A DNA stretch of 64,000 nt from Viridothelium virens (taxonomy: Eukaryota > Ascomycota > Dothideomycetes > Trypetheliales > Trypetheliaceae), in NCBI GenBank assembly GCA_010094025.1, contig ML991869.1, forward strand, positions 1-64,000, given 5' to 3'. The notes below the pieces were generated by a model. That model was given only the letters and a program-made list of their open reading frames with translations, was not told where the DNA came from and did not search any database. A program made the position numbers and the translations under genes. This document shows positions 24,600 through 36,526 of the stretch, piece after piece (the first letter of the stretch is position 1; every line of letters starts with the position of its first letter).

Positions 24600-25560
24600 G
24601 GCCGTAGCAGCGTTAGAGTTCTACCAATGAGAGTATTGGAGGGTGAAGGAGGATCATCTACGGCCGAGGTGGCAGAGTCTTCAAGGATTGGATTCAACCG
24701 AGAAATGTCTGGGCCCAGGGATGCCAAGGTCACGAGGAGCGGTCAAGGGGCTGTGATGAAAAAGGCAGTCAAGATTGGCCGGACCGCTAATTACAGAAGC
24801 AGCTATATCACAACCGGCCCAGCACCGACCAGATTGGTAAGTGAGTTGGCTACAAGAGCAGAATGTTGGACCACATTAAGCAAGATAATAAAGCACCTGG
24901 CTACACAAGCAGCTGTGTCGTGGCCGCGGTTCAACGGTGTTCTACGCATTATTTCAAGATATCAAGGAGGAACGGGGCCAATAGCCGGAAAATTACCGTG
25001 AAAGTGTGAATATTGAGTCAATCTCAGAAGAGAACGCTTCAAGATCACGATCCTAGGATTTCTGCGAGTTGAACAACGACGGTCCATGCGTAAAGGTCAA
25101 TCTTACTGTGTAATTAATCGTGAGAATCACAAGCATCTGGCGTATATGGGTCATCGTCCAGGCAGTGTAATCCACAAGCTTTCGCCACCTTTCCACTGCA
25201 CACAACGTCGATCGCAGTGCTAATTACTTGTTCATGATCTCCATTGAGAGCAATCTGGACTCCGTGTTGAGCGTCCTAATTCAACTGTCCTTTAGAAAGC
25301 AGTGGGTCCAACGAGTCCCTACGACCCACTTTCCAGGCACTTCTTAACACTTACGGGGCAAATTGACGGGCCCAATCGATTAATCGATTAATCTCTCCAA
25401 AGATCCACTCGCTAGCTTGCTGCGTGTGTATATATTGACTTGCGGTGTCCTGTATTTCGTTCTCTCTCCTTTCTTCACCTGGCTTGTTACTCTCCTCTGA
25501 AGATAGCTATATCTGCTTACTACTTGATTCTTGAGCACATTCATCTCTTCTTCTGTGGTC
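24600..25560. promoter_or_regulatory. Divergent promoter between hydrolase and PKS
   Basis: 961 bp between start codons with no supported gene; the open frame at 24627-25001 (plus) encodes no recognisable protein. A TATA-like stretch TGTATATATT is at about 25427-25436, some 125 bp upstream of the PKS ATG. A tandem ATCGATTA element lies 45 bp further upstream and is listed separately. Confidence 0.5.
25374..25393. promoter_or_regulatory. Tandem ATCGATTA element upstream of the PKS TATA-like box
   Basis: ATCGATTA occurs twice back to back (25375-25382 and 25383-25390) and the run continues ATC, so each 8-mer is the start of another near-palindrome around ATCGAT. It lies about 35-55 bp upstream of the TATA-like stretch. 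Position and repetition make it a candidate binding site, but no regulator is identified. Confidence 0.35.
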
Positions 25561-28500
25561 ATGGAGACCATGGAGCCTATCGCCGTTATCGGCTTAGACC
25601 TGAAATTTCCTGGGGATGCTACCGATCCTAACTCATTCTTCAACATGCTGATGGCTAAAGGCTCAGCACTGAGGGAGATTCCTAAGGATAGATTCAATCT
25701 GGACGCTTTTTCCCATCCAGATCCCGAACGCGCTGGCACTGTAAGTTCTCAATCTACGAAAGGGTATCCAGGTGAAGGGCCAATATTGGGGGCCTTTCCG
25801 ACTCCAGTCCTGGAAAATGGAGGATCTTATACATTCTACGCTATACATTCTCCACGAATGTAATACTATGATTCTGTTAATTGGAATTGCTAAATCATAT
25901 GCTCTTCTTGATTTCGTCATTTTCAGATCGTATCATTCCCCAATGGTAGCTGGTGGCTTCTTACACCCTCTTTGAACAACATACCTTTGTACATTGTTCA
26001 TTAGACCTTGGGACTGACTCACCGACACAGCTTCACGTCCGTAGCGCACATTTTCTAAAGGAAAATATTGCAGCTTTTGATGCCCCATTCTTTTCTATCA
26101 CATCCGCTGAGGCGGCCGGGACGGACCCTCAACAGCGTGGCTTGCTTGAGTCCACGTACCGAGCCCTAGAGAATGGTAAGTGCCTTTGTTACCCAAAATT
26201 TTCAATCGCTGAATTGTATTTCAGCCGGGATGCCCTTGTCCCAGGTAACCGGATCCGATGCTGGAGTTTTCGTTGGATGTTTCACTCGCGAGTACGAAGC
26301 GATTATGTTCAAAGATCCAGAACTAAACCTTCGATACTCTGCCACTGGCACGGGCACCACTATGCTCGCCAATAGGTTGAGCTATTTTTTTTGATCTCCA
26401 CGGTCCCAGCGTCACTTTGGATACCGCCTGCTCGAGCAGTTTGACTGCTTGCCATTTGGCTTGCTCCGCCTTGCGTCAGGGAGAATGTTCTTCTGTAAGG
26501 CTTTCGCAGATCATTCACCTCGGTAATAATCTAATGGATTTGCGTAGGCTATTGTCGCCGGATGCAACCTTTTCTACAACCCTGATACAGTCATCCCGCC
26601 AACGAGTCTCGGCTTTCTTTCTCCTGAGGGAAAATGTTTCAGCTTCGATCATCGTGCCAACGGGTACTCTCGCGGAGAGGGTTTCGGAGTACTTGTATTG
26701 AAGCGCTTCAAAGATGCAATTCGCGATGGTGATACGATTCGTGCCGTAATTCGGGGTTCATCTTCAAACCAAGATGGCAAGTCGCCAGGCATTACTCAGC
26801 CAACACCGCAAGCTCAAATGGATCTTATCCGTACTGCATACAAGAACGCTGGGCTCGGGCTCGAGGACACTCGATACTTTGAGGCTCATGGCACAGGTAC
26901 TCCCGTCGGTGATCCCATTGAGGCCAGTGCCATCGGTGGTGTGTTCTCCAAGCACCGTTCCAAAGAGGAGCCAATGTACGTGGGCGCCCTCAAGACAAAT
27001 GTGGGCCATTTAGAAGGCTCTGCAGGGATTGCCGGGTTGCTCAAGGCAGTCTTAGTCCTGGAACGGGGGATCATCCCACCAAATATCAATTTTGAAAAGC
27101 CTAACGCAAAGATTCCGGTCGATGAGTGGGGTATCAAATTCCCGACTGATGCGTATTCTTGGCCGAATAGAGGGCTCCGCCGTGCGTCTGTCAATGCTTT
27201 TAGGTACGGAGGAAGTAATGCCCACGTGGTTCTGGATGATGCATTGCACTACATGGCTTCTCTTGGACTCACGGGGAAGCATCGAACGGTAGAATATCCT
27301 GTGCAATCAGCTCTAGACGGCGCCAAACAAGCAATCACAGAGGCGTTCACGAATGGTCATACAAATGGTGTTTCAAATGGTCTCAATTCTGCCCATACAA
27401 GCCGTCTTGCATCGTCTCTACCTAGGAAGCGCATCTTCGTCTTCTCTTCCTTTGACGAGGCCGGTGCGGAACGACTTGCTACCACTTACGTAGACCATTT
27501 GAAGCAGGTCAAACTAGCAAACGGGGAAGAGGACACATACCTGAACGATCTTAGCTTCACCCTATCTTCAAAGCGGAGCATGTTTCCCTGGGAGTTTAAT
27601 GTTGTTGCCGACAACCTGCCTGCATTGACTGAAGCTTTAAAGTCAAAGCCGTCACCCACTCGAGTCGCGGCCGAACCGAAGCTTGGGCTGGTCTTCACAG
27701 GCCAGGGTGCTCAATGGCACGCAATGGGTCGAGAGTTACTTTCGTACCCTGTGTTCGAGCAATCCCTAACAGCAGCAGATAAGTATCTCCAAGGGCTTGG
27801 CTGTAGCTGGTCGCTAATAGAAGAGCTGCTCAAGGAGGAGAGTGCCTCAGCTATTGACAACCCCGCGTACAGTCAGCCAATTTGCACTGCCCTCCAGATA
27901 GCCCTGGTCGAGTTGCTAAAGCACTTTGGTGTTAAATACGCTGCGGTGATAGGTCATTCCTCAGGAGAAATTAGTGCTGCGTATGCCACTGGTGCTATCT
28001 CTTGCGAGCCAGCGTGGAAGCTATCCTATTTTCGCGGCATCCTCTCCGCCAAGTTGGCTGAAAGATCTGACGGTACCATGTTGGCGGTCGGCCTTAGTCA
28101 GGAAGACGGGATTAGCTATATTGAGAAGACCTTGAGTATCTCAGAAAAAGGTACCATCGTGGTGGCTTGCGTGAATAGTCCCTGCAACGTTACCGTTAGT
28201 GGCAAGAGTTCCAGTATCAAACTTCTCAAAGACGCTCTCGATCGCGAAAGCATCATGAATCGACAACTGCGGGTTGAGAACGCGTACCATTCTCCGTACA
28301 TGGAAGCAATCGCCAACGCCTACCGTGATTCTATTAAGGATATTCGTGCTGGTGAAGGAGTAGCAGATGTCAGCTTTTATTCCTCTCTTACCGGAGCTGT
28401 GCTGTCACCGTCAGAATTGCAAGATCCGCAGTATTGGATACAAAACCTTGTTTCGCCTGTCCTTTTCAGCCAGGCGATGACAAGTATGTTTTCTGGTACA

Positions 28501-31500
28501 ATGTTAAAGACTAGGAAGCTTCGATCTACTGCCAAAGTGAGTCCTATCACCGAACTACTCGAAGTCGGACCACATGGCGCACTCCGCGGACCCATCCGTG
28601 AGATCAAAGAGAGGAGCACGAAAAAGATCGATGTTGCTTATGAATCGCTCTTGACACGAGGCTCCCCCGCGGATACGACGGCATTGAATGCCATCGGATG
28701 GCTTCACTGTCATGGACATAGCGTTAAGCTTGGGAATATCAATGAGAATGCAGGGGCCTGTCTGCTTACGGATCTTCCGAGCTATCCTTTCAACCACACG
28801 CAAAGCTATTGGAATGAAAGCAGACTCAGCAAGGGCTATCGCTTTCGCAGTACTGTGCGCCATGAGCTTCTTGGCGCCCCGGTACCAGATTGGAATCCTG
28901 CAAATGCTATATGGCGTAATTATATTCGTATTAGTGAAAATCCCTGGGTCAAAGACCATCGGATTACTGGATCAACCATTTATCCAGCAGCAGGAATGCT
29001 TGTCATGGCTATAGAAGCAGCACGACAACTGGCCGACATGAATAGGAAATTAAAGGGTTTTCGCATCCGAGACGCAAAATTCTCTGTGGCCCTTCGCGTC
29101 CCGTTGAATGCCACAGGCATTGAAACCCACTTTTGGCTCCGTCCCTGCCACGAAATTTCAGGCCCATCAGGTCACACCTGGAATGAGTTTTATCTCTCGA
29201 GTTTTGAGAACGATGAATGGCGAGAGCATTGCCGGGGCTACATTGTGACAGAGTACGAGACTCAGGCGTCCCCGGTTGATGCAGGTCTCGAAGAGGCTCT
29301 GTTCGCAAAGAGTTGTACCGATACGATGAGATCCGTCGAGGATGCAAGCACTCAAGAAGTCTCTTTTAGGCAGATGTACGAGCATCTCTCAACGGTCGGA
29401 CTTGACTTTGGCCCTACGTTTCAGACGTTGGGAAGCATCAGACATGGACACAACCATGAGGCAGTGGCAACCGTTGTCGCTCCAGATATTGCCGGGAAGA
29501 TGCCTCGTGGCTATGTTCAGCCGCATTTAGTCCATCCAACCACACTCGATGGTATCCTTCAGAGCATCATCCTTGCATTGACCAAAGGTGGTCGGGAGGT
29601 TACTCAGGTCATGGTTCCGTCTGAGATTCGCGATCTCTGGGTTTCTGCGAGACCCGAAGCGCATTTCCAATCAGTAAGAGTAGCAATTCAGTCCAAATTT
29701 CTCAGTATTCGGCAAGCAGAAGCATCAATCCTCTGCCTTGACAACAAATCTTTGCAACCGACTGCAACTGTGAACGGCTTCCAAGTCACTCAAGTCGCCA
29801 AAAACGAGGGGTCTGAGGAACCTGTACGGGGGCTTTGCTTCTATGTTGACTGGAAGGCCAATCCCAGCTACCTGACCCAAGAGACTGCGAATACTCTGAC
29901 CAAAACCTCTGAGAGCTCTGATGATGTGGCGCGAAGGACAAAAATGATCGAAGATATCGAAAAGCTCTGTTTCCTTTACATCAGACGCTACCTCAACGCT
30001 CATCCGAATCCCGAAGCCGTCGAAAGTGGTGAGCCTCATCATAAGAGATATGTGGAATGGACGAAATATCAGGCGAAGCGTTTCGAGCTGGGTGAGATTC
30101 CTCATAGCCAACCCGCGTGGTTTGATCAAGCCAAGGACGATGGGCATATTGCCGCCATGGAGGAGCGCCTCGAGAACTCTTCGGCAGAAGGGAAACTCTG
30201 TATTGCAATTGGACGTGCCCTTCCAGATATTCTCGCTGGGAAACAGGACGCTCTCGCGCTGATGTTCAACGACAAGCTCGTGGAAAATGTATATCGGTAC
30301 AGTGCCGGAGCTGAAATCGGATACGAGAAAATGAACAAGTACATTGACGCTTTAGCGCACCAAAATCCAGCCTTGGAGATCCTGGAGGTTGGCGCTGGAA
30401 CCGGAGGCGCCACAAAGCCTGTTTTGCAGTGTCTTACCTCTCAAAGCAATAACGAGAAGGCTACTCCCCGCTTTTCTCGATATGACTTCACCGATATTTC
30501 TATCGGCTTCTTTGAGAAGGCCAAGGAAATGTTTGCAGAAACCGCAGACCGGATGAATTTCCGTGCCTTAAATATCGAAGGTGATCTTACGCAACAGGGT
30601 TTCGACAAGGAGCAGTACGACGTTATCCTCGCCGCCAACGTTGTGCACGCCACAAAAAATCTGGAAGCGACGTTGTCCAATGTGCGCAAGATGATGAAGC
30701 CTGGTGGGAAGCTCATACTGTACGAAATGACGAACACGCAATTGATTCGTACTGGGTTGGCCTTTGGCTTTCTTCCTGGTTGGTGGCTTTCCAACGAGGA
30801 CTTTCGCTACTGGGGCCCGCTTACAAGTCCGAAAGACTGGTCTGGGGCGCTGAAGAAGAGCGGCTTCTCAGGTGTCGATACTGGCCTTTTCGACTTTCCC
30901 GACGAAAGGTCACAACTTGTCAGTGTGCTAATTGCTACAGCCCCGGGGGCAGACACCACCGGTACTGTTCCAGATGACAACCTTACAATTATCCTGGAGA
31001 AGGAATCCAAGTTGCAGAGTGATATTGCCGCCTCTTTTCAGGCAATGCTCAAGGAGCGAAGCGGGCTGGAGGCGTCGCTAATCAGTGTGGATGAAATCAT
31101 AAAAACCGACCTGAGCAAGAGTCTCTGCTTCTTGCTTCCTGATGTGGAAACTCCGCTCCTCGAAAATCTGGAGGAGAAGACTCACAAAGCACTTCAAAAG
31201 CTGACCCATTCTGCCAAAAGCTTACTGTGGCTGACTCAAGGTGGTGGTCCAAGTCCACGAAACGCAAAGGCAGACCTTGTCACCGGCTTTGCTAGAACAA
31301 TTCGTGCAGAGAACCCGATGATGAAGTTTGTCACGCTCTCGCTTGACGACATCACGTCTCCTGTGCTGGCAGCGGAGACCACATGGAAGGTAGTCAATAC
31401 TTGCTTCAAGAAAGACCGGGTTCAAAGTTCGGAGAATACTCTATACGAAAAGGACGGTGTCATCTGTATCGGACGCCTCACCGAGGCCAAGGGTATGAAT

Positions 31501-33856
31501 GAAGCCATCGCTGCCCGGAGCACGACTCAAAAGCTGGTGAAAGAACCGCTTGATGTTGGCCGTCCACTTACTCTTTCTATTGGGGTGTCTGGATTACTTG
31601 ATACTCTCCAATTCCAAGACGACCTACAATATGATCAAGCGCTCCGCGCGGAAGAGGTCGAGGTTGAAATAAAGGCCACGGGCCTCAACCTTTTGGATAC
31701 TCTGATTGCGCTCGGTCAAGTCCAGGGTAGGGCATTTGGCCATGAAGGTGCTGGTGTCGTCAGCAGAGCCGGGAATAGCTCTCCTTCAAGGCCCGGTGAC
31801 CGCGTCTGCGGTCCAGCTCGAGGAACTTTCAACACATTTACCAGGTCTTCATCTCACAACTGGTCAAAGATACCAGACAACTTGTCTTTCACATCGGCTG
31901 CGGCCATCCCAATTGTCTACGGGACAGCCTATCATGCTCTATATGACGTTGCCAGAGTCCAGAAAGGAGAGACCGTCCTGGTCCACTGGGGTGCAGGTGG
32001 CGTGGGCCAGGCAGCGATCCAGATTGCAAGTCTAGCTGGTGCAACTCTTATCGTCACCGTCGGATCCCTAGAGAAGCGCGACTTTATTCGTGACACATAT
32101 GGCATCCCTGAGAGCAATATTCTAGCCAGCCATGACCTCTCTTTTGCTCAAGGAGTAATGCGCTTAACCAAAGGTCGTAGCGTAGACATCGTGATCAATT
32201 CCATGTCCGGTCAGGGTCTCAGGAGTAGTTGGGAGTGCATCGCGCAATTTGGGCGCTTTGTGGAAATTGGAAAGCTTGACATTTATAACTCGAACTCGCT
32301 TCCGATGCGTCCTTTCAAGAAGAACGTGACGTTCGCCTTCATCGATGTGGGCTTAATGGCGGACGAGAACGGACCTGTCTTCAATCGTGTCCTTAGAGAG
32401 GTGCTTCAACTTGCGCGTGCTGGCCAAATCACTGAGCCCAAACCTTTGCACGTTTTCTCCTATAGTCAGATTCAAGAAGCTTTCCGCACCATGCAGACAG
32501 GATCACATATAGGGAAATTCGTGTTCGAACCCCACAAGGATGATATTGTGCCAGTGAGTATTCGTGGAAATAAAGGGCTTGGCAAGTCCGCTAACAATAA
32601 AATAGATCGTTCCATCATCCAAACCAAGCTACGACTTTGAAGCCAATGCCACATATCTCATCACTGGCGGAATGGGTGGTCTCGGTCGAAGTATGGCCAA
32701 GTGGATGGCTTCCCGAGGTGCAAGAAACCTCATTCTTCTCTCCAGATCTGGTGTCGACCACCCGGCAGCGAAGGACTTGCTGGCAGAGATGGATGCTGTC
32801 GGAGTTACCGTGGCGACTCCAAAATGCGATGTCTCCAAAAGGGCTTTACTGCAAACTACCTTGACTGACTGTCTGAAGCGCATGCCTCCGATTAAAGGTG
32901 CCATACTTGGTGCGATGGCTCTCAAGGTATATACAGGCTTTCTAGATTGAGAAACTCGTTTAGGTCCGCTTTCGCTGACAAAGTAATAGGATAGCACTTA
33001 CGAAAATATGTCAATCCGGGATTACCACACTGCCGTCGCTCCGAAGGTGTACGGATCGTGGAATGTCCACGATCTGCTGCCCAAGGATCTTGATTTCTTC
33101 ATTTTGCTTTCCTCGGCGGCTGGGGTCGTGGGCAACTTTGGTCAAAGTAATTATTGCGTCGGCAACACATATCAAGACGCGCTTGCCCGTTTCCGGGTGG
33201 CACAGGGGCTCAAAGCCACGTCTATCGATCTTGGCATGATCCTTTCCGTGGGTTTTACGGCAGAAAACCAGGACACGATGGCACATCTCCGTCAGTCCGG
33301 CTTCAACGCCATGCGCGAAAGCGAGTTCTTGGCCATGCTCGATGCTCTTTGCAACCCAAATCGCCCTCCTCCCAATGCTCTCGGCTCGCAGATTGCTCTC
33401 GGTCTCGAGGCTCCGGAGACGTTGCGCGTTAAAGGTATCGACGAGCCACCCTGGATGAAAGATCCACTATTCAAACAGCTTTTCCAGATTCGCACTGAAA
33501 CCGGCAGAGGGAGTGACACCGACAAGGATGCCGTACAGTATGGTGCCATGCTATCCACCTGCACAACCGAGGACGAAGCCATCAATGTAGTGACGGACGC
33601 GATAGTGCAGAAATTGTGCAAAGCGCTTTCTACAACAGCGCGTGAAATTGACATCAACAAACCACCGCATGCTTACGGTGTTGATTCACTCGTCGCTGTC
33701 GAGTTGCGTACGTGGCTTGCGAAAGAAATCGCGGCCGAGGTTGCAGTCTTTGACATCATGGGTGGTTCTAGCTTACAGCAATTGGCCGTGTTGGCGGCGA
33801 AGAGGAGCAGCTTTGTCAAGATTGTCTCTGAGGACGAGAAGCCGATAGATGGTTAG
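25561..33856 (+). CDS. Highly reducing type I polyketide synthase, KS-AT-DH-MT-ER-KR-ACP
   Basis: Iterative enzyme that builds and fully processes a polyketide chain. Exons read as 25561-25740, 26031-26175, 26225-26494, 26548-32553, 32606-32926 and 32990-33856 (about 2600 aa). KS: active site DTACSSS near 26420, then [12 protein letters not shown] and [20 protein letters not shown] near 27695 and [12 protein letters not shown] near 27950. [12 protein letters not shown] near 28960 and the downstream Asp in [11 protein letters not shown]-methyltransferase: [13 protein letters not shown] near 30385, an intact SAM motif. [10 protein letters not shown] and [11 protein letters not shown] near 31740 and 31985. 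[12 protein letters not shown] near 32665, Tyr in [24 protein letters not shown] near 33680. There is no thioesterase domain, which fits release by the adjacent LovG-like hydrolase. The first intron (290 nt) is much longer than the others. With the splice sites I can see, the KS portion does not close in one frame: about one break, which could be sequence error or real decay. The product is unknown. Confidence 0.92.
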
Positions 33857-34398
33857 GCTCAAGCAAAGCTGATGTAGGCGGAATTCGGGTCGTGGGTATC
33901 CAAGGAGAAGTCGCGCCTGATTGATTGTTGTGGGAGAGTTGGTCAATCTTGTAATTGGCGAGTTTAGCCTGCCTTAGATAATCACCACATCCTATTGGGC
34001 TAGATTAGGGGGTTTCTAATTAGACTCCACAGCTAGGTACTGTAGATAGAAGACAATGACTATGCGGCAAGGTAATGTGCCGCTTCAACTCTCAGATACT
34101 CTCGCCTAAGGTAATTAGTGTGTAGCAAGAGATTTTCCCTGGCGTTGGCCGTGAGGTTGAGTACAACAGTACCAAATTTACTCTACAAGTAAGATGTATT
34201 GACCTGAGGTGCGAAAATACGGCAGTTCTCTGACCGAGGTTAAATGTCATTACATTGCATAATAGCAGAAACGATTGTGGAGTGGTATTTTCGTTGACCT
34301 TACTTTTACCACATGAGCCCGCTCGATACATCCATGGTTTCGGAGGCAGCTTCTTGTAGAGTACTCAGCAGCAACGTTTATTTGCCCGATCAAGCGAT
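33857..34398. other. Intergenic between PKS and CMD-like gene
   Basis: Same-strand gap of 542 bp holding the PKS 3' region and the promoter of the next gene. No coding segment was recognised on either strand. Confidence 0.5.
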
Positions 34399-35057
34399 AT
34401 GGCGCGATTTCCGGTAATTACCTCCGATGAGTCCATGCCTTCACGGCAGCTCATTGAAAAGGGAGCCGACACTCTGCTCTCACGAGCTCCCTATCTGGAA
34501 TACAAGGATGCTGAGGGTAATTATCTCGGCCCTTTTGCAAGTCTCATGTACGCAAGTACTCCCACCCTCGGATAGGTCGCTGAGCCGCGAGATGCAGATA
34601 CACGCCGGATATAATCGAGGCTTATTTTCAGTGTGCTTTCGCCGTGGGAAAACAAGAGCGGTTTACTCCACGAGAGCGGGAGCTTTGCGTCCTCGCCGTG
34701 CTTGCCGTATACGATGCACCGTATCCGCTCTACATACATTCTGAGGTTGCAGTGAAATGTGGCATCTCAGCGAGTGAAGTTCAGCAGGCCGTGAACGGGA
34801 AGACTCCGGATGGTCTCGAGAAGGTTGAGGCTATAATCTACAATTTTTCCCTTAACTTGGCGCAGTCACGGTCCCCGTTGGATGCTGCGACATTTGAAGA
34901 AGCAAGAAACGTTCTAGGTCGAGAAAGAGTCGCAGGACTGGCCCAGCTAGTCTGCGCTTATGTACAGGTGTCTATTCTGTCCAATATTGACGGTGGTAAG
35001 ATTCCAGCACGGAAGGAAGGTGTATTCTTCGCCTCCAAAGATACAAAATCTAAATAG
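34399..35057 (+). CDS. Carboxymuconolactone decarboxylase / AhpD-like protein
   Basis: Small all-helical family that includes gamma-carboxymuconolactone decarboxylases and AhpD-like peroxidases; several members occur in fungal metabolite clusters. Exons 34399-34547 and 34598-35057, joined across a 50-nt intron in phase, give about 202 aa. The join restores the family stretch GPFASLIYTPDIIEAYFQ. The core motif ERELCVLAVLAVYDAPYPLY ends in IHSEVAVKCG, placing the conserved Glu and His as expected. There is no CxxC pair, so a thiol peroxidase role is unlikely. It follows the PKS on the same strand and may act as a tailoring enzyme; the reaction cannot be told from sequence. Confidence 0.78.
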
Positions 35058-36526
35058 ATGAGCCAAGTATATATTGGCTCTTTTCGTCGTTTCCTTTAAC
35101 GATGCGACTGTCTTGCTGCGATGGCGAGCCCGGCGATGGCGGGAAAGTCCTCACTGGAGGTTCCAGATATTAAAACGTGGATCTCATGTGCATTCATAAC
35201 ATTGTGTTTGCGGAGGTCAGAAACTCGCCAAATGCATTGTACAGGCCAGTGACAGACCCAGCCGGTAACGGTGAAACAAGCCTCTTTTCAAGGCAGACTG
35301 CAAAGGAGCAGCGGTCTGGGCAGAACGTTTCTCGGATGACGAGATGTCTCTGAAAATGGCATCACAGCCACATACGAGATCAATTAAATCTTGAAACATT
35401 TGTCTCATAGCATCGAACCTTTGTATGGTTGCCGCCGTACCTACTCCGTAGATATGTCTCATTCCATCACTCTACGTACCTTCGAGACACGCATGGTCCT
35501 GCCGTGTACTTTGCAATTCCTCAGCTGCAATGGCAGCCCAAAAAGGGCATCGGTGGAAAGGTCTGTGGGTCGGCGGTGTGCATACACTCCGTTACCCCCA
35601 AGCACCCAAGAACTGGCTGCCTAATTGTCCGGTGGTTTCCGTCGGTTCTTTTGATGGCTGAGGCTCCAACATCTCCGGGCACGCGAGATTCAACCAATTG
35701 ACGCTCCATGACCCGGTCCCACATGGTCGGGGCGGGGATGCAGGTGCCGCTTCAGCGCTCAGACCAGGTAAACATCAACGCCATGACCTCATCTTGCCCC
35801 TGCGGCTCGTAAAACGGCCTCCCCTGTCAAGACCGATAACTTTAAATTGGTTAAAAACAAATTACTGTCTGCAATCTCACCGGAACAGAAAAAGAGATAT
35901 GATAACGGTTTCATCCGTTCACAGTTGGAGTGCTTGCTGACACTGGCATCGATGTCAACAGTGTCAATGGCCTTCTCAAATTTCGGGGAAGGCGATTCGA
36001 GCAACCACGCGATGATGCAGTTTGGAAAACGTTCAAGCATGACATACAACCGACAGGGAGTGCTTCCCCCGCGTTGATCTCCATGTCCATGCCCTGCGCC
36101 TAAGCCTTGGCGTATCAAGCATACCTGCCGCGACGGGCCTAGTTTATGAGGGTAACAAGGCATCTTATCGAGATTTCTATGACCTTCAACCCACTATTCT
36201 TACCGGGACCCTCTCTATGATGCAGCAGTGCAGGATGTTGCCTGCGTCATTCCGTCAATGTCCAAGAGCACTAGGCCTTTGTGATTCAAGGACCTGCTCC
36301 TCCTGGTAAGCGACAGGGAATTGAACCATTCGGGAAAAAAATTTGGGGGAGCACAACGAGGGAGCTCAGATCCAGGCACACATTGTCCAGCTACATAACG
36401 GGTGCCTGCCCCAGATCTCTGTTTGTAGCTTACCCTGTCACTCGTCGTGTTTCGTTTTCTTCAATTTCTCCTTACTTTTGATACTACCCTGGTCTTCCGA
36501 GATTTCTTGGATTGCGAGAACTCAAG
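35058..36526. other. Long gap, possibly holding a decayed gene
   Basis: Nearly 1.5 kb without a convincing gene. Short open frames near 35429-35701 and 35847-36077 (plus) have protein-like composition, and two overlapping frames at 35850-36080 both look partly coding, as in an eroded exon, but I recognise no family. It separates the metabolite cluster from conserved genes and is probably the right border of the cluster. Confidence 0.4.

Noticed and set aside
24627-25001. Plus-strand frame of 124 codons in the hydrolase/PKS promoter
   Set aside because: No family resemblance, starts inside the antisense of the hydrolase leader and lies in a promoter region.
26495-26547. A second frame break in the KS domain of the PKS
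   Set aside because: A 53-nt intron with donor GTAAGG and acceptor GCGTAG explains it and joins GECSS to AIVAGCNL.
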